NCBI RefSeq assembly: GCF_030646015.1
Contig: NZ_JAUSLT010000199.1
Span: 1 to 38,655 of the forward strand
Length of the DNA stretch: 38,655 nucleotides
DNA from: Bradyrhizobium sp.
GTDB lineage: Bacteria; Pseudomonadota; Alphaproteobacteria; Rhizobiales; Xanthobacteraceae
Reading direction: 5' to 3'
Within the stretch, counting starts at the first letter, position 1. Each line of letters opens with the position of its first letter. The notes below the pieces were generated by a model that ran no database searches, was not told the DNA's origin, and was given only the letters and a program-made list of their open reading frames with translations. Made by a program: the position numbers and the translations under genes. Below are positions 6,947-15,586 of this stretch, one piece after another.

Positions 6947-8221
6947 TCAGGCGCTGGCGCTGCTCTCGACGGCGCGATCGGAACGATCGGCATAGATGTA
7001 AAGCGGACGAGCGGTTCCCTCGACGACTTCGCGCGAGATGACGACCTCTTCGACGCCTTCCAGACCCGGGAGATCGAACATGGTCTCCAGCAGGATGCTT
7101 TCGAGAATCGAGCGCAGTCCGCGCGCGCCGGTCTTGCGTTCGATCGCCTTGCGGGCAACCGCGCCAAGCGCCTCGTCGGCGAAGGTGAGCTCGATATTCT
7201 CCATTTCGAACAGCCGCTGGTACTGTTTCACCAGCGCGTTCTTCGGATCGGTCAGAATCTTCTTCAGCGAAGCTTCGTCGAGATCCTCCAGCGTGGCGAC
7301 CACCGGCAGGCGGCCGACGAATTCCGGGATCAGGCCGTACTTCAGCAGATCCTCGGGCTCGACGTGACGGAAGATTTCGCCGGTGCGGCGGTCTTCCGGC
7401 GCCAGCACCTGGGCCGCGAAGCCGATCGAGGTCGAGCGTCCGCGCGCGGAGATGATCTTCTCCAGGCCTGAGAAGGCGCCGCCGCAGATGAACAGGATGT
7501 TGGTGGTGTCGACCTGCAGGAACTCCTGCTGCGGATGCTTGCGGCCGCCCTGCGGCGGCACCGACGCAACCGTGCCTTCCATGATCTTCAGAAGCGCCTG
7601 CTGCACGCCCTCGCCCGAGACGTCACGGGTGATCGAGGGGTTGTCGGACTTCCGGCTGATCTTGTCGATTTCGTCGATATAGACGATGCCGCGCTGCGCG
7701 CGCTCGACATTGTAGTCGGCCGACTGCAGCAGCTTCAGGATGATGTTCTCGACGTCCTCGCCGACATAGCCGGCTTCGGTCAGCGTGGTCGCATCCGCCA
7801 TCGTGAACGGCACGTCGAGAATCCGCGCCAGCGTCTGCGCCAGCAGCGTCTTGCCCGAGCCGGTCGGACCGATCAGCAGGATGTTCGACTTCGCGAGTTC
7901 AACGTCGTTGTGCTTGGTCTGGTGATTGAGCCGCTTGTAGTGATTGTGGACGGCGACCGAGAGCACCTTCTTGGCGTGGCTCTGGCCGATCACGTAATCG
8001 TCGAGGACCTTGCAGATTTCCTTCGGGGTCGGGATGCCGTCGCGCGACTTCACCAGCGAGGATTTGTTTTCCTCCCGGATGATGTCCATGCACAGCTCAA
8101 CGCATTCGTCGCAGATGAATACGGTGGGACCCGCGATCAATTTGCGGACTTCATGCTGGCTCTTGCCACAGAACGAGCAATACAGCGTGTTCTTGGAGTC
8201 GCTCGTGCCGACCTTACTCAT
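6947..8221 (-). CDS. clpX: ATP-dependent Clp protease ATP-binding subunit ClpX
   Basis: AAA+ unfoldase that delivers substrates to ClpP. The 424 residues carry the N-terminal zinc-binding domain (C15, C18, C37, C40 in CSFCGK and CDEC), Walker A GPTGSGKT (118-125), Walker B IVYIDEIDK, and the ClpP-contact loop around IGF. I placed the start at ATG 8221 (GGAG seven bases upstream); the open frame extends further upstream but that part has no ClpX similarity. It is separated from clpP by about 420 bases, so it may have its own promoter. Confidence 0.98.
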   Translation of the reverse strand: MSKVGTSDSKNTLYCSFCGKSQHEVRKLIAGPTVFICDECVELCMDIIREENKSSLVKSRDGIPTPKEICKVLDDYVIGQSHAKKVLSVAVHNHYKRLNHQTKHNDVELAKSNILLIGPTGSGKTLLAQTLARILDVPFTMADATTLTEAGYVGEDVENIILKLLQSADYNVERAQRGIVYIDEIDKISRKSDNPSITRDVSGEGVQQALLKIMEGTVASVPPQGGRKHPQQEFLQVDTTNILFICGGAFSGLEKIISARGRSTSIGFAAQVLAPEDRRTGEIFRHVEPEDLLKYGLIPEFVGRLPVVATLEDLDEASLKKILTDPKNALVKQYQRLFEMENIELTFADEALGAVARKAIERKTGARGLRSILESILLETMFDLPGLEGVEEVVISREVVEGTARPLYIYADRSDRAVESSASA

Positions 8222-8639
8222 TCTTATCTCCGTCCGCCGTTCGATCTCGTCCGCTCGATCGTCCCATTCCGGCACTTGGCCGGCACAAGTTCTAGATAGA
8301 GCAAAATCCGTACCAAAAAAGACCCTAGCTTCAGATACCGCACGAATCGCGGCTAACTCGAATCCCCAGCAAGCATAACCTAACCCAGCTAGCCAACCAT
8401 GGTCGCACCCGACTATCAAGAATTCGCTAATTGTCCGGACCGTCGGTACCCGTGACAATACCGTGATTTGCGGCTTTCACGCGAGGCGAGCCTGCCGAAA
8501 TCATCAGGGCGTTGCGCGATTGCCACGCCGCCAAACCAGCACGAAAGCGGAACTTGCCGCCCATTTGGGGGCATAGATGTCCCGCCGGCGGCCGGAATGG
8601 TCCACCGGCGAGGTGACTTCAGGTCGACGCGCCGGTCAA
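8222..8639. other. clpP-clpX spacer, 418 bases without a recognisable gene
   Basis: Neither strand shows a credible coding region. A 7-bp repeat ACCGGCG / CGCCGGT with a 19-base loop (8604-8636) lies just past the clpP stop and could be a weak terminator. I could not identify a confident promoter for clpX here; no match to the RpoH consensus was found by eye. Confidence 0.4.
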
Positions 8640-9272
8640 TTACGGGGTTTTGGGCGTCGGCTCTTCCTGGCGCTTGTCGATGACCTTGTCGACAATGCCG
8701 AAGTCGCGAGCCATGTCCGCGGTGAGGAACTTGTCGCGTTCCAGCGCATCCTCGATCGCCTTGAAGGTCTGGCCGGTGTGCTTGACGTAGATTTCGTTGA
8801 GCCGCTTCTTCAGGTTCAGGATTTCCTGGGCGTGCAGCATGATGTCGGTGGCCTGGCCCTGGAAGCCGCCGGAGGGCTGGTGCACCATGATGCGCGAATT
8901 CGGCAGCGAAAAGCGCATATCCTTGTGGCCGGCAGCCAGCAGCAGCGAGCCCATAGAAGCCGCCTGCCCGGTGCAAAGCGTCGACACCGGCGGACGGATG
9001 AACTGCATCGTGTCGTAGATCGCAAGGCCCGAGGTCACCACGCCGCCGGGCGAGTTGATGTACATCGAGATTTCCTTCTTCGGATTCTCGGCCTCGAGAA
9101 ACAGCAGCTGCGCGACCACCAGCGTCGACATGCCGTCCTCGACCGGTCCGGTCAGGAAGATGATGCGTTCCTTCAGGAGGCGCGAAAAGATGTCGTAGGC
9201 GCGTTCGCCACGGTTGGTCTGTTCGACCACCATCGGCACGAGTTGCATGTAGGTTTCGACCGGATCGCGCAT
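8640..9272 (-). CDS. clpP: ATP-dependent Clp protease proteolytic subunit ClpP
   Basis: Serine peptidase that forms the tetradecameric chamber used with ClpX and ClpA. It has 210 residues, normal for the family. The catalytic triad is readable: S106 in GQAASMG, H131 in MVHQPSGG and D180 in ALERDKF. A hydrophobic region for the AAA+ contact is present. The ATG at 9272 is preceded by GGTGA. The gene lies between tig and clpX, the usual alphaproteobacterial order, and has a heat-shock-like promoter candidate 130 bases upstream. Confidence 0.98.
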   Translation of the reverse strand: MRDPVETYMQLVPMVVEQTNRGERAYDIFSRLLKERIIFLTGPVEDGMSTLVVAQLLFLEAENPKKEISMYINSPGGVVTSGLAIYDTMQFIRPPVSTLCTGQAASMGSLLLAAGHKDMRFSLPNSRIMVHQPSGGFQGQATDIMLHAQEILNLKKRLNEIYVKHTGQTFKAIEDALERDKFLTADMARDFGIVDKVIDKRQEEPTPKTP

Positions 9273-9401
9273 TGTTCACCCAAGGTTTTGGAGGCGGACA
9301 CCCATCAGCCAAGCGGGAGATTTGCCAGGCATGGACGAACGTCCCGTGATGCAGGACTTCAAGGACGTGGCTTAGAAGAGACATGGCTTAAAAAGACATG
9401 G

Positions 9402-9432
9402 CTCAGATATGGGCCAATTCCCCGGTAACAAG
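9402..9432 (-). promoter_or_regulatory. Candidate RpoH (sigma32) promoter of clpP
   Basis: On the minus strand CTTG (9432-9429) is followed, after exactly 17 bases, by CATATCTGAG (9411-9402). The alphaproteobacterial RpoH consensus is CTTG-N17/18-CYTATnTnnG, so all fixed positions match and only the Y position differs. The spacer and -35 overlap a 7-bp hairpin (CCCCGGT/ACCGGGG, 9420-9439). The distance to the clpP ATG is 130 bases. Confidence 0.6.
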
Positions 9433-9542
9433 ACCGGGGCAAAAGCGTGCGGAATTCGGTGCAGTTGAAGCTGATTCGCACGGCCGGGCATAGCGACGGA
9501 TGCCGTCGCCATGCCGGTTTCGCTCCTCAACCTTAACGCCGG

Positions 9543-9560
9543 CCTGACAGATCTGTCAGG
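9543..9560. other. 18-bp perfect palindrome abutting the tig stop codon
   Basis: CCTGACAG followed by ATCTGTCAGG reads the same on both strands and touches the tig stop (9561-9563). It may be a transcript 3' structure, but there is no T-run after it. A further 3' copy of the arm (GTCAGGCC) extends the symmetry. Confidence 0.45.
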
Positions 9561-10922
9561 TCAGGCCGCGCTCTTCTCCGCGTCGTCGTCCTTGTAGAGG
9601 TCCTCGCGGGTGACCTTCTTTTCGGTCACGTTGGCCAATTCGAGGATGAAATCGACCACCTTGTCCTCGTAGATCGGTGCACGAAGCTGGGCCAGCGCAT
9701 TGGCATTGCTGCGATAGTAGTCCCAGACTTCCTTCTCGCGGCCGGGCATCTGGCGCGCGCGCTCGATCACCGCGCGGCTGACTTCGTCGTCAGTGACCGT
9801 GATCTTGTTCTTCTCGCCGATCTCGGACAGCACCAGGCCGAGCCGGACCCGCCGATCGGCGATCTTCTGGTATTCTTCCTTGGCGGCCTCTTCCGTGGTG
9901 TCTTCATCGGCGAAGGTCTTGCCGCCGGACTCCATCTCGGCCTTGATCGAGTTCCACATCAGGTTGAACTCTTCCTCGACCAGCGACGGCGGGGCCTCGA
10001 AGCGGTGGGCTTCGTCGAGCCGGTCCAGCAGCATGCGCTTGACCTTCTGGCGGGTGGCGCCGGCGAATTCGGCCACCAGCCGCTCGCGCGCGGCTTCCTT
10101 CAGCTTGTCGAGCGATTCGAGGCCGAGCGTCTTGGCGAACTCGTCATCAACGGTGCTGTCCTGCGGCGATTCGATCGCGGTCGCGGTGGTCTCGAACTCG
10201 GCCGCCTGGCCGGCGAGCTTCTCGCTGGCGTAGTTCTTCGGGAACGAGACCTTCAGGGTGCGGGTTTCGCCGGCCGCGATGCCGATCAGCTGCTCCTCGA
10301 AGCCGGGAATAAACTGCCCGGCGCCGATCACGACCTGGATGCCCTCGCCGGTGCCGCCCTCGAACGGCACGCCGTCGATGCTGCCCTTGAAGGAGATCGT
10401 GGCCCGATCGCCGGTTTCGGCCTTGGCGCCCTCGGCCTTGGCGGCGTAGGGCCTGTTCTGGTCGGCGATGCGCTTGATGGCCTCGTCGACGTCGGCGTCG
10501 GTGACTTCAACGACCGGCTTCTCGACGGTAAAGCTCTTGAAATCGGCCAGCGCGATCGCGGGCACCACCTCGATCGAGACGGTGTAGGTTAGATCGGACT
10601 TGCCCGCCAGGATGTCCTCGACCTCCTTGGCCTCCGTGGGCATCGTGATCTTGGGCTCGGTGGCGAGGCGAAAGCCGCGCTCGGTAAAAATCTGCGTGTT
10701 GGTGTCGCGGATGGTCTGGTCGATGGTCTCGGCCATCACGGAGCGGCCATAGACCTTCTTGAGGTGGCTCACCGGCACCTTGCCGGGGCGAAAACCGTTG
10801 AGTTTGACCTTGTCCTTGAGCTCAACCAGCTTGACGTCCGCCTTGGCATCGAGATCCGATGCGGGAACGCTGATCTGGAATTCGTGCTTCAAGCCCTCGA
10901 CGAGGGTTTCTGTGACCTGCAT
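9561..10922 (-). CDS. tig: Trigger factor (ribosome-associated chaperone and prolyl isomerase)
   Basis: Binds the ribosome exit tunnel and assists folding of nascent chains. The 453 residues comprise the N-terminal ribosome-binding domain with the signature GFRPGKVP (the FRK-type loop near residue 45), a central FKBP-like isomerase domain (about 160-250; GDRATISFKGSIDG and FIPGFEEQLIG), and a helical C-terminal chaperone domain. I prefer ATG 10922 (MQVTETL); ATG 10931, three codons upstream and closer to GGGAAG, is also possible. The open frame extends through the tRNA-Leu region, which is not coding. It heads the tig-clpP-clpX-lon cluster. Confidence 0.97.
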   Translation of the reverse strand: MQVTETLVEGLKHEFQISVPASDLDAKADVKLVELKDKVKLNGFRPGKVPVSHLKKVYGRSVMAETIDQTIRDTNTQIFTERGFRLATEPKITMPTEAKEVEDILAGKSDLTYTVSIEVVPAIALADFKSFTVEKPVVEVTDADVDEAIKRIADQNRPYAAKAEGAKAETGDRATISFKGSIDGVPFEGGTGEGIQVVIGAGQFIPGFEEQLIGIAAGETRTLKVSFPKNYASEKLAGQAAEFETTATAIESPQDSTVDDEFAKTLGLESLDKLKEAARERLVAEFAGATRQKVKRMLLDRLDEAHRFEAPPSLVEEEFNLMWNSIKAEMESGGKTFADEDTTEEAAKEEYQKIADRRVRLGLVLSEIGEKNKITVTDDEVSRAVIERARQMPGREKEVWDYYRSNANALAQLRAPIYEDKVVDFILELANVTEKKVTREDLYKDDDAEKSAA

Positions 10923-11095
10923 GGCGTCCATCTTCTTCCCGCTTGGTCCGGCCTTTCGCGGCCCGGACATTGTCAATCTGGTCGGCGCGAGGTTTTGAAA
11001 CCTGCGCCGGTGGTTCGGCGGCCCCATTTCGTCAGAGGTTACACCCCTTTGGAGACAGGTCCTCCAGCAATCCTTTGCAAACGCAGTCAGCGCTT

Positions 11096-11179
11096 GGTGC
11101 GGGCGGAGGGACTCGAACCCCCACAACTATCGTCACTGGAACCTAAATCCAGCGCGTCTACCAGTTCCGCCACGCCCGC
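11096..11179 (-). tRNA. tRNA-Leu (anticodon TAG)
   Basis: The cloverleaf on the minus strand has acceptor GCGGGCG with CGCCCGC, anticodon stem CTGGA/TCCAG around TTTAGGT (anticodon TAG), a long variable arm typical of leucine tRNA, T arm GGTTCGAGTCC and an encoded CCA. A TATAAG hexamer about 41 bases upstream (11220-11225) is a plausible -10 element. Confidence 0.97.
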
Positions 11180-11328
11180 TGTTAGCATCTCGTTCGGCCG
11201 CGATGCGGCGGGCGGCGGGCTTATAACATGGGCGCACCGGTTCGCAGCAAAAAAATGGCCGTTTTCGAGCCTTCAGGACGTAGCTGTGGCGACTGGACTT
11301 CTCAAGCCAAAAATGGTCGGGATCGGCG

Positions 11329-12636
11329 ATGGCAGATCGCAATCTCCGGCTTTACCGACGCGAGTTCCTGGCCGGTTTGGGCGCCACCGCCCTCGCCCCG
11401 GCCTTGCCCGCGATCGCGGCGGCCCAGGCGCGCCCATCGCTGGCGCTGCAGGCCAAAGACGGCGTTATCGCTCTGCGCGCGGGAGCGCCGGAAACGCCGA
11501 TCTGGACGCTTGGGGGACCGGCATCTGGCACGGCTCTCAGGTTCAGGCGCGGCGAGACGCTGGAGGTCGCGCTCGCAAACGCACTTCCGGTTCCCACCGC
11601 CACCAGCTGGCGCGGGATCGACGGCGTCCCGGCCGCCGAACCGCTGGCGGCGCGGGCGCCGCTGCCATCAGGGGCCAAGGAAACGCTAGTGATTCCCTTG
11701 CGTCACGCCGGCACCTTCCTGTGCGACGTCCGGCTGCTTGGCGACGGTCAGGCGCGCCCATCCGGGGCCCGGGCGCTGATCGTAAGCGAGAGCGAGCCGG
11801 TGGCCGTCGATCGCGACGAGGTGCTGCTGATCGAGGACTGGCGGTTGCGCCCGGACGGAACCGCGATCGCGCCGGGGATGGATCCGGAAGGTACCGCGCC
11901 GATTTACACCCTTAACGGCCGCACCGCATTCGAGCTCTCAGCCTTCGGCAATGAGCGGCTGCGCCTCCGCTTTATCAATGGCTCGCAACGCACTGTTCTG
12001 GCGGTTAAATTGGAAAACCACGACCTCCGCGTCATGGCAATCGACGGCCAGCCCTCCGAACCGTTCCTCGCCCGCAACGGCGCATTGGTGCTGGCCCCCG
12101 GGGGGCGCGTCGACGCGTTTGTCGAAACGAGGACGACGTCGTCGATCGTGCTCCATGATGGCAAGCAAGCCCATCCGATCGGAACCCTCGCGATCTCAGG
12201 CTATGTGGAACGGCGCGCCCCGCGGATGCCCGCTCCGGCACTGCCCTCCAACGGCTTGCCAGACCGGCTCGATCTCAAGAGCGCGGCGCGGATCGACCTG
12301 GCCCTCGGCGGGCCACCAGCCGATTGGGTGACCCCGGCGAATTTTGTCAATTCCGCCGCTCCCGTGTTCCGCGCCAAGGCGGGCCGCGTCGTGGTGCTGG
12401 CCCTGACCAACCGCGCCGAACTGGCCACCGTGTTCCATCTCCATGGCCATCATTTCCGCCTGCTCGACCGGCTCGACGACGGCTGGAAGCCGTTCTGGCT
12501 GGACACGCTGGCGATCGAGCCCGGCCAGACCCAGCGGATCGCATTTTTGGCCGAATATGCCGGCCGCTGGCTGATGGAATCCGTCGCCACCGACTGGGCG
12601 GCGCCCCGCCTCGTCAGGTGGTACAGTGTCGAGTGA
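11329..12636 (+). CDS. Tat-exported multicopper-oxidase-fold protein lacking most copper ligands
   Basis: Protein of 435 residues with a twin-arginine signal (YRREFLAGLGA, cleavage near AQA at about residue 34) and three cupredoxin-like domains. The copper motifs are mostly lost: the first motif, normally HWHG, is SWRG (93-96); the second, normally HSH, is LCDVRL; the last, normally HCHxxxH, is MESVATDW (416-423). Only HLHGHHF (370-376) remains. Multicopper oxidation is therefore unlikely; copper-free FtsP/SufI is a known precedent for a structural role. It ends 10 bases before the mandelate racemase start, suggesting an operon. Confidence 0.85.
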   Translation: MADRNLRLYRREFLAGLGATALAPALPAIAAAQARPSLALQAKDGVIALRAGAPETPIWTLGGPASGTALRFRRGETLEVALANALPVPTATSWRGIDGVPAAEPLAARAPLPSGAKETLVIPLRHAGTFLCDVRLLGDGQARPSGARALIVSESEPVAVDRDEVLLIEDWRLRPDGTAIAPGMDPEGTAPIYTLNGRTAFELSAFGNERLRLRFINGSQRTVLAVKLENHDLRVMAIDGQPSEPFLARNGALVLAPGGRVDAFVETRTTSSIVLHDGKQAHPIGTLAISGYVERRAPRMPAPALPSNGLPDRLDLKSAARIDLALGGPPADWVTPANFVNSAAPVFRAKAGRVVVLALTNRAELATVFHLHGHHFRLLDRLDDGWKPFWLDTLAIEPGQTQRIAFLAEYAGRWLMESVATDWAAPRLVRWYSVE

Positions 12637-12646
12637 GGAACCCAGC

Positions 12647-13729
12647 ATGAGCACAACCACTCTCACCATTCGCAGCGTCAGGGCCCGCGCCGTCGTCGCG
12701 CCGATCAACCGGCCGGTCAAAAACGCCTTCGGCGTGATCGAAGCCGCCCCTTTGGTGCTGATCGATGTCGAGACCGATCAGGGCGTTACCGGACATTCCT
12801 ACATCTTCGCCTACGCCCGGCTGACGCTGAAACCGCTGGTGCTGCTGATCGAGGAGATCGGCCGCGACCTCACCGGCAAGGCCATCGCGCCAGTCGACCT
12901 GATGGCGGCGATGGATGCCAAATTCCGCTTGCTCGGCTGGCAGGGACTGGTCGGCATGGCGGTGTCCGGCCTCGACATGGCGTTCTGGGACGCGCTGAGC
13001 CAGGCGGCGGGCCAGCCGCTGGCCACCCTGCTCGGCGGCTCGCCGCGGCCGATCCGGGCCTATGACAGTTACGGCGTGGTCGATCCCAAGGCCGACGCCA
13101 AAGACCTCAAGCGCTCCCTCGACCAAGGCTTCAAGGGCATCAAGATCAAGGGCGGCGACGGCGATGCCGCCAATGACGAGCGCGTCGTCAAAGGGGTTCG
13201 CGACCTCATCGGCCCTGACATCGCGCTCATGATCGACTTCAACCAATCGCTCGATCCTGCTGAGGCGACCCGCCGTATCGAACGGCTGGCGCCCTACGAT
13301 TTGCACTGGATCGAGGAGCCGGTAGCGCAGGAAAACCTGCTCGGCCACGCCAAGGTGCGGGAAATGTCCCCGACCCCGATTCAGGCCGGCGAGAACTGGT
13401 GGTTTCCGCGCGGCTTTGCCGAAGCGATCGCCGCCGGCGCGTCCGATTTCATCATGCCCGACCTGATGAAGTGCGGCGGCGTCACCGGCTGGCTCCGCAT
13501 CGCCGGTCAGGCCGAGGCCGCCTCGATCCCGATGTCCAGCCACCTGTTTGCCGAGGCCAGCGCCCACATGCTGGCGGTGACGCCAACCGCGCATTGGCTC
13601 GAGGTGCTGGACCTCGCCCGCGCCGTTCTGGCCGAACCCATCAGGATCGTCGACGGCACGGTGACGGCGCGAGGCCCCGGCCTTGGGCTGACCTGGAACG
13701 AGACGGAAGTGACCAAATATCTGGTGTGA
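12647..13729 (+). CDS. Mandelate racemase (enolase superfamily)
   Basis: Magnesium-dependent racemase expected to abstract the alpha-proton of a 2-hydroxy acid. The 361 residues keep every active-site residue of Pseudomonas mandelate racemase at a constant offset of two: K166 and K168 (IKIKGG), metal ligands D197, E223 and E249, H299 (SSHLF) and E319 (HWLE). The N-terminal capping segment VTGHSYIFAY and the C-terminal KYLV also match what I recall of that enzyme. Start ATG 12647 follows AGGAA. A neighbouring mandelate pathway is not visible, so the physiological substrate may differ. Confidence 0.88.
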   Translation: MSTTTLTIRSVRARAVVAPINRPVKNAFGVIEAAPLVLIDVETDQGVTGHSYIFAYARLTLKPLVLLIEEIGRDLTGKAIAPVDLMAAMDAKFRLLGWQGLVGMAVSGLDMAFWDALSQAAGQPLATLLGGSPRPIRAYDSYGVVDPKADAKDLKRSLDQGFKGIKIKGGDGDAANDERVVKGVRDLIGPDIALMIDFNQSLDPAEATRRIERLAPYDLHWIEEPVAQENLLGHAKVREMSPTPIQAGENWWFPRGFAEAIAAGASDFIMPDLMKCGGVTGWLRIAGQAEAASIPMSSHLFAEASAHMLAVTPTAHWLEVLDLARAVLAEPIRIVDGTVTARGPGLGLTWNETEVTKYLV

Positions 13730-13757
13730 GCGACTTGCGGCAAAGCTTTAAGTCGCT
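13729..13757. terminator. Convergent-gene hairpin between mandelate racemase and nnr
   Basis: AGCGACTT (13729-13736) and AAGTCGCT (13750-13757) form a perfect 8-bp stem with a 13-base loop in the 38-base gap between two convergent stops. No strong T-run on either side; a bidirectional terminator is an inference from position. Confidence 0.5.
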
Positions 13758-13767
13758 GCAGCGCTCT

Positions 13768-15270
13768 TCAATAATCGATCCCGAACTCGTCATAGAGCCT
13801 GCGGAACACCGCCGGCAGCACCTCCGGCAGATCTTCGGCGATCAGGCCCGGGCCCGCCTCGCGGGCGGCCTCGCCATGCATCCAGGCGCCGATCGAGGCA
13901 GCCTCGAACGCCGGCACGCCTTGCGCCAGCATCGCTGCGATCATGCCCGCCAGCACATCGCCGGCGCCGGCGGTGGCCAGCCAGGGCGGCGCGTTGGACG
14001 CGATGGTGGCGCACCCGTCCGGCGAGGCCACCACCGTGTCCGGTCCCTTGAGCAGAACCACGGCGCCGCTGCGTTCGGCGGCGGCCCGCACCCGCTCCAG
14101 TTTCGAGCGATTGGGATGCTTGTTGCTGATATCGCTAAACAACCGCGGAAACTCGCCCTCATGCGGCGTCAGCACGATCTGCTTGTCATGCGAACCCATG
14201 ATCGCCTCGAACAGACGATCGGGGGCCGCGGCAAAGCTGGTCAGCGCATCGGCATCGAGCACGAGGCGCCGCTGCGCCGACAGCGCGGTGAGGACGAAAT
14301 CGCGGGTGCGGTCGCCAACGCCGGTGCCCGGGCCGATCACGAGGGCGTTGAGGCGGTGGTCGGTCAGCCATTCCGCAAACTCGACCACGGTGTCGATGGC
14401 GTGAACCATCACCGCGGTCAGCGCCGCGTCGTTGACCTCAAGGGCATCCCGGGGCGTTGCCAGCGTCACCAGCCCGGCGCCGGCGCGCAGGCAGCCCCGC
14501 GCCGCCAGCCGCGCCGCGCCGGTCGCAGCGATATCCCCTGACACGACGATTGCATGGCCGCGGGCGTATTTGTGGCCGTCGATCCGCGGCACCGGAAACG
14601 AGGGGCGCCAGCTTTGCGGAACGTTCTCGAAGGTCTGCGGCTTGATCTCGGCGAGCACATCAGCGTCGATGCCGATATCGGCGACACGCACCTGACGGCC
14701 GCAATGCATCCGGCCCGGCATCAGCAAATGCGCCGGCTTGCGCCGGAAGAACGTCACCGTCTCGGTGGCGTTGATGGCGATGCCCATGACCAGGGCGGTG
14801 GTGCCGTTGATGCCGCTCGGCAGGTCGACTGAGAGAACGGGGGCGCCTTTGGCATTGATCGCCTCGATCATCGCGTAGGGTTCGCCCTCCACCGGGCGGT
14901 TGAGACCGGCGCCGAACAGCGCATCGATGATCAGCGCGGGCTTGCCGATCGCCTGCGGATTGAACGGCAGCACCGGAAATTTCCAGCCCCTCGCCGCCGA
15001 AGCCGCATCGCCCTGCAGACTATCGCGCTCGCACAACAGGATGACCGACACGTCGCGGCCGCGCGCCGCCAGCTCCGCCGCCGCCACAAAACCGTCGCCG
15101 CCATTGTTGCCAGCGCCGGCGACCACCACGATCGGCCCCTCCTCCACCAGATCCATCGCGGCCTCGGCCACCGCCTGGCCGGCGCTGAGCATCAGCGCGA
15201 ATCCCGGAGTGCCCGCGGCGATGGTCAGCCGATCGGCCCGTTCCATCTCGGCGGTCGTGAGAACTTCCAT
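13768..15270 (-). CDS. nnr: Bifunctional NAD(P)H-hydrate epimerase / ADP-dependent dehydratase
   Basis: Repairs damaged NAD(P)HX. The N-terminal YjeF_N epimerase domain (about 1-215) has VVAGAGNNGGDGFVAA and the DALFGAGLNRP segment; the C-terminal ribokinase-like dehydratase (about 230-490) has HKYARG, GPGTG, LTPHEGEF and NAPPWLATAGAGDVLAG. I chose ATG 15270 (MEVLTTAEMERAD), preceded by GGGAA. The frame is open to ATG 15297, but that codon lies in a remnant of an intergenic repeat (CCTCATCCTGAGG), which argues against it. Divergent from glnB; in rhizobia this gene is commonly next to glnB-glnA. Confidence 0.95.
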   Translation of the reverse strand: MEVLTTAEMERADRLTIAAGTPGFALMLSAGQAVAEAAMDLVEEGPIVVVAGAGNNGGDGFVAAAELAARGRDVSVILLCERDSLQGDAASAARGWKFPVLPFNPQAIGKPALIIDALFGAGLNRPVEGEPYAMIEAINAKGAPVLSVDLPSGINGTTALVMGIAINATETVTFFRRKPAHLLMPGRMHCGRQVRVADIGIDADVLAEIKPQTFENVPQSWRPSFPVPRIDGHKYARGHAIVVSGDIAATGAARLAARGCLRAGAGLVTLATPRDALEVNDAALTAVMVHAIDTVVEFAEWLTDHRLNALVIGPGTGVGDRTRDFVLTALSAQRRLVLDADALTSFAAAPDRLFEAIMGSHDKQIVLTPHEGEFPRLFSDISNKHPNRSKLERVRAAAERSGAVVLLKGPDTVVASPDGCATIASNAPPWLATAGAGDVLAGMIAAMLAQGVPAFEAASIGAWMHGEAAREAGPGLIAEDLPEVLPAVFRRLYDEFGIDY

Positions 15271-15586
15271 GCCGAATTCCCGATCCACGCGCCTCATCCT
15301 GAGGCATTACTCGTCTCGCGCACACACTTGACCCGCGCCGGCTGCACACCGATTGACCTGTTTGCCTATTTAACAGGCTTCAGTATCATGGGCATACTAC
15401 TCCAGGCGCTGGTCCATGCCCGTTAAAAGTCTGATAACATTTCAAAATCAGGCACTTTAACAACTTGGCATAGACCCTGCTTTTGGGGAAGCCGGCTCTG
15501 AACCGTCGTGCTGACCGCCAAGTGAATCAGTGTGTCCGGTGTACAAAGCTGCAGTCTGCAATATGGAAGTGCCCGGGAGGCGTTCA
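15271..15586. other. nnr-glnB divergent regulatory region
   Basis: About 316 bases without a gene. It holds the sigma54 promoter (15465-15482), an inverted repeat CCTGTT/AACAGG near 15356-15376, and a partial intergenic-repeat remnant near 15290. A TGCAC half-site at 15343 could be part of an NtrC site, but no full palindrome was seen. Confidence 0.4.
15465..15482 (+). promoter_or_regulatory. Sigma54 promoter of glnB-glnA
   Basis: TTGGCA at 15465-15470 (GG of the -24 element at 15467-15468) and TGC at 15478-15480 (GC of the -12 element at 15479-15480), separated by the required 10 bases between GG and GC. This fits nitrogen-regulated (NtrC-dependent) expression known for glnB in this group. 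It lies about 105 bases before the glnB start. Confidence 0.8.

Noticed and set aside
15271..15297. Longer N-terminus for Nnr starting at 15297
   Set aside because: The extra residues come from a repeat-element remnant and are not part of the YjeF domain; ATG 15270 fits the family start.
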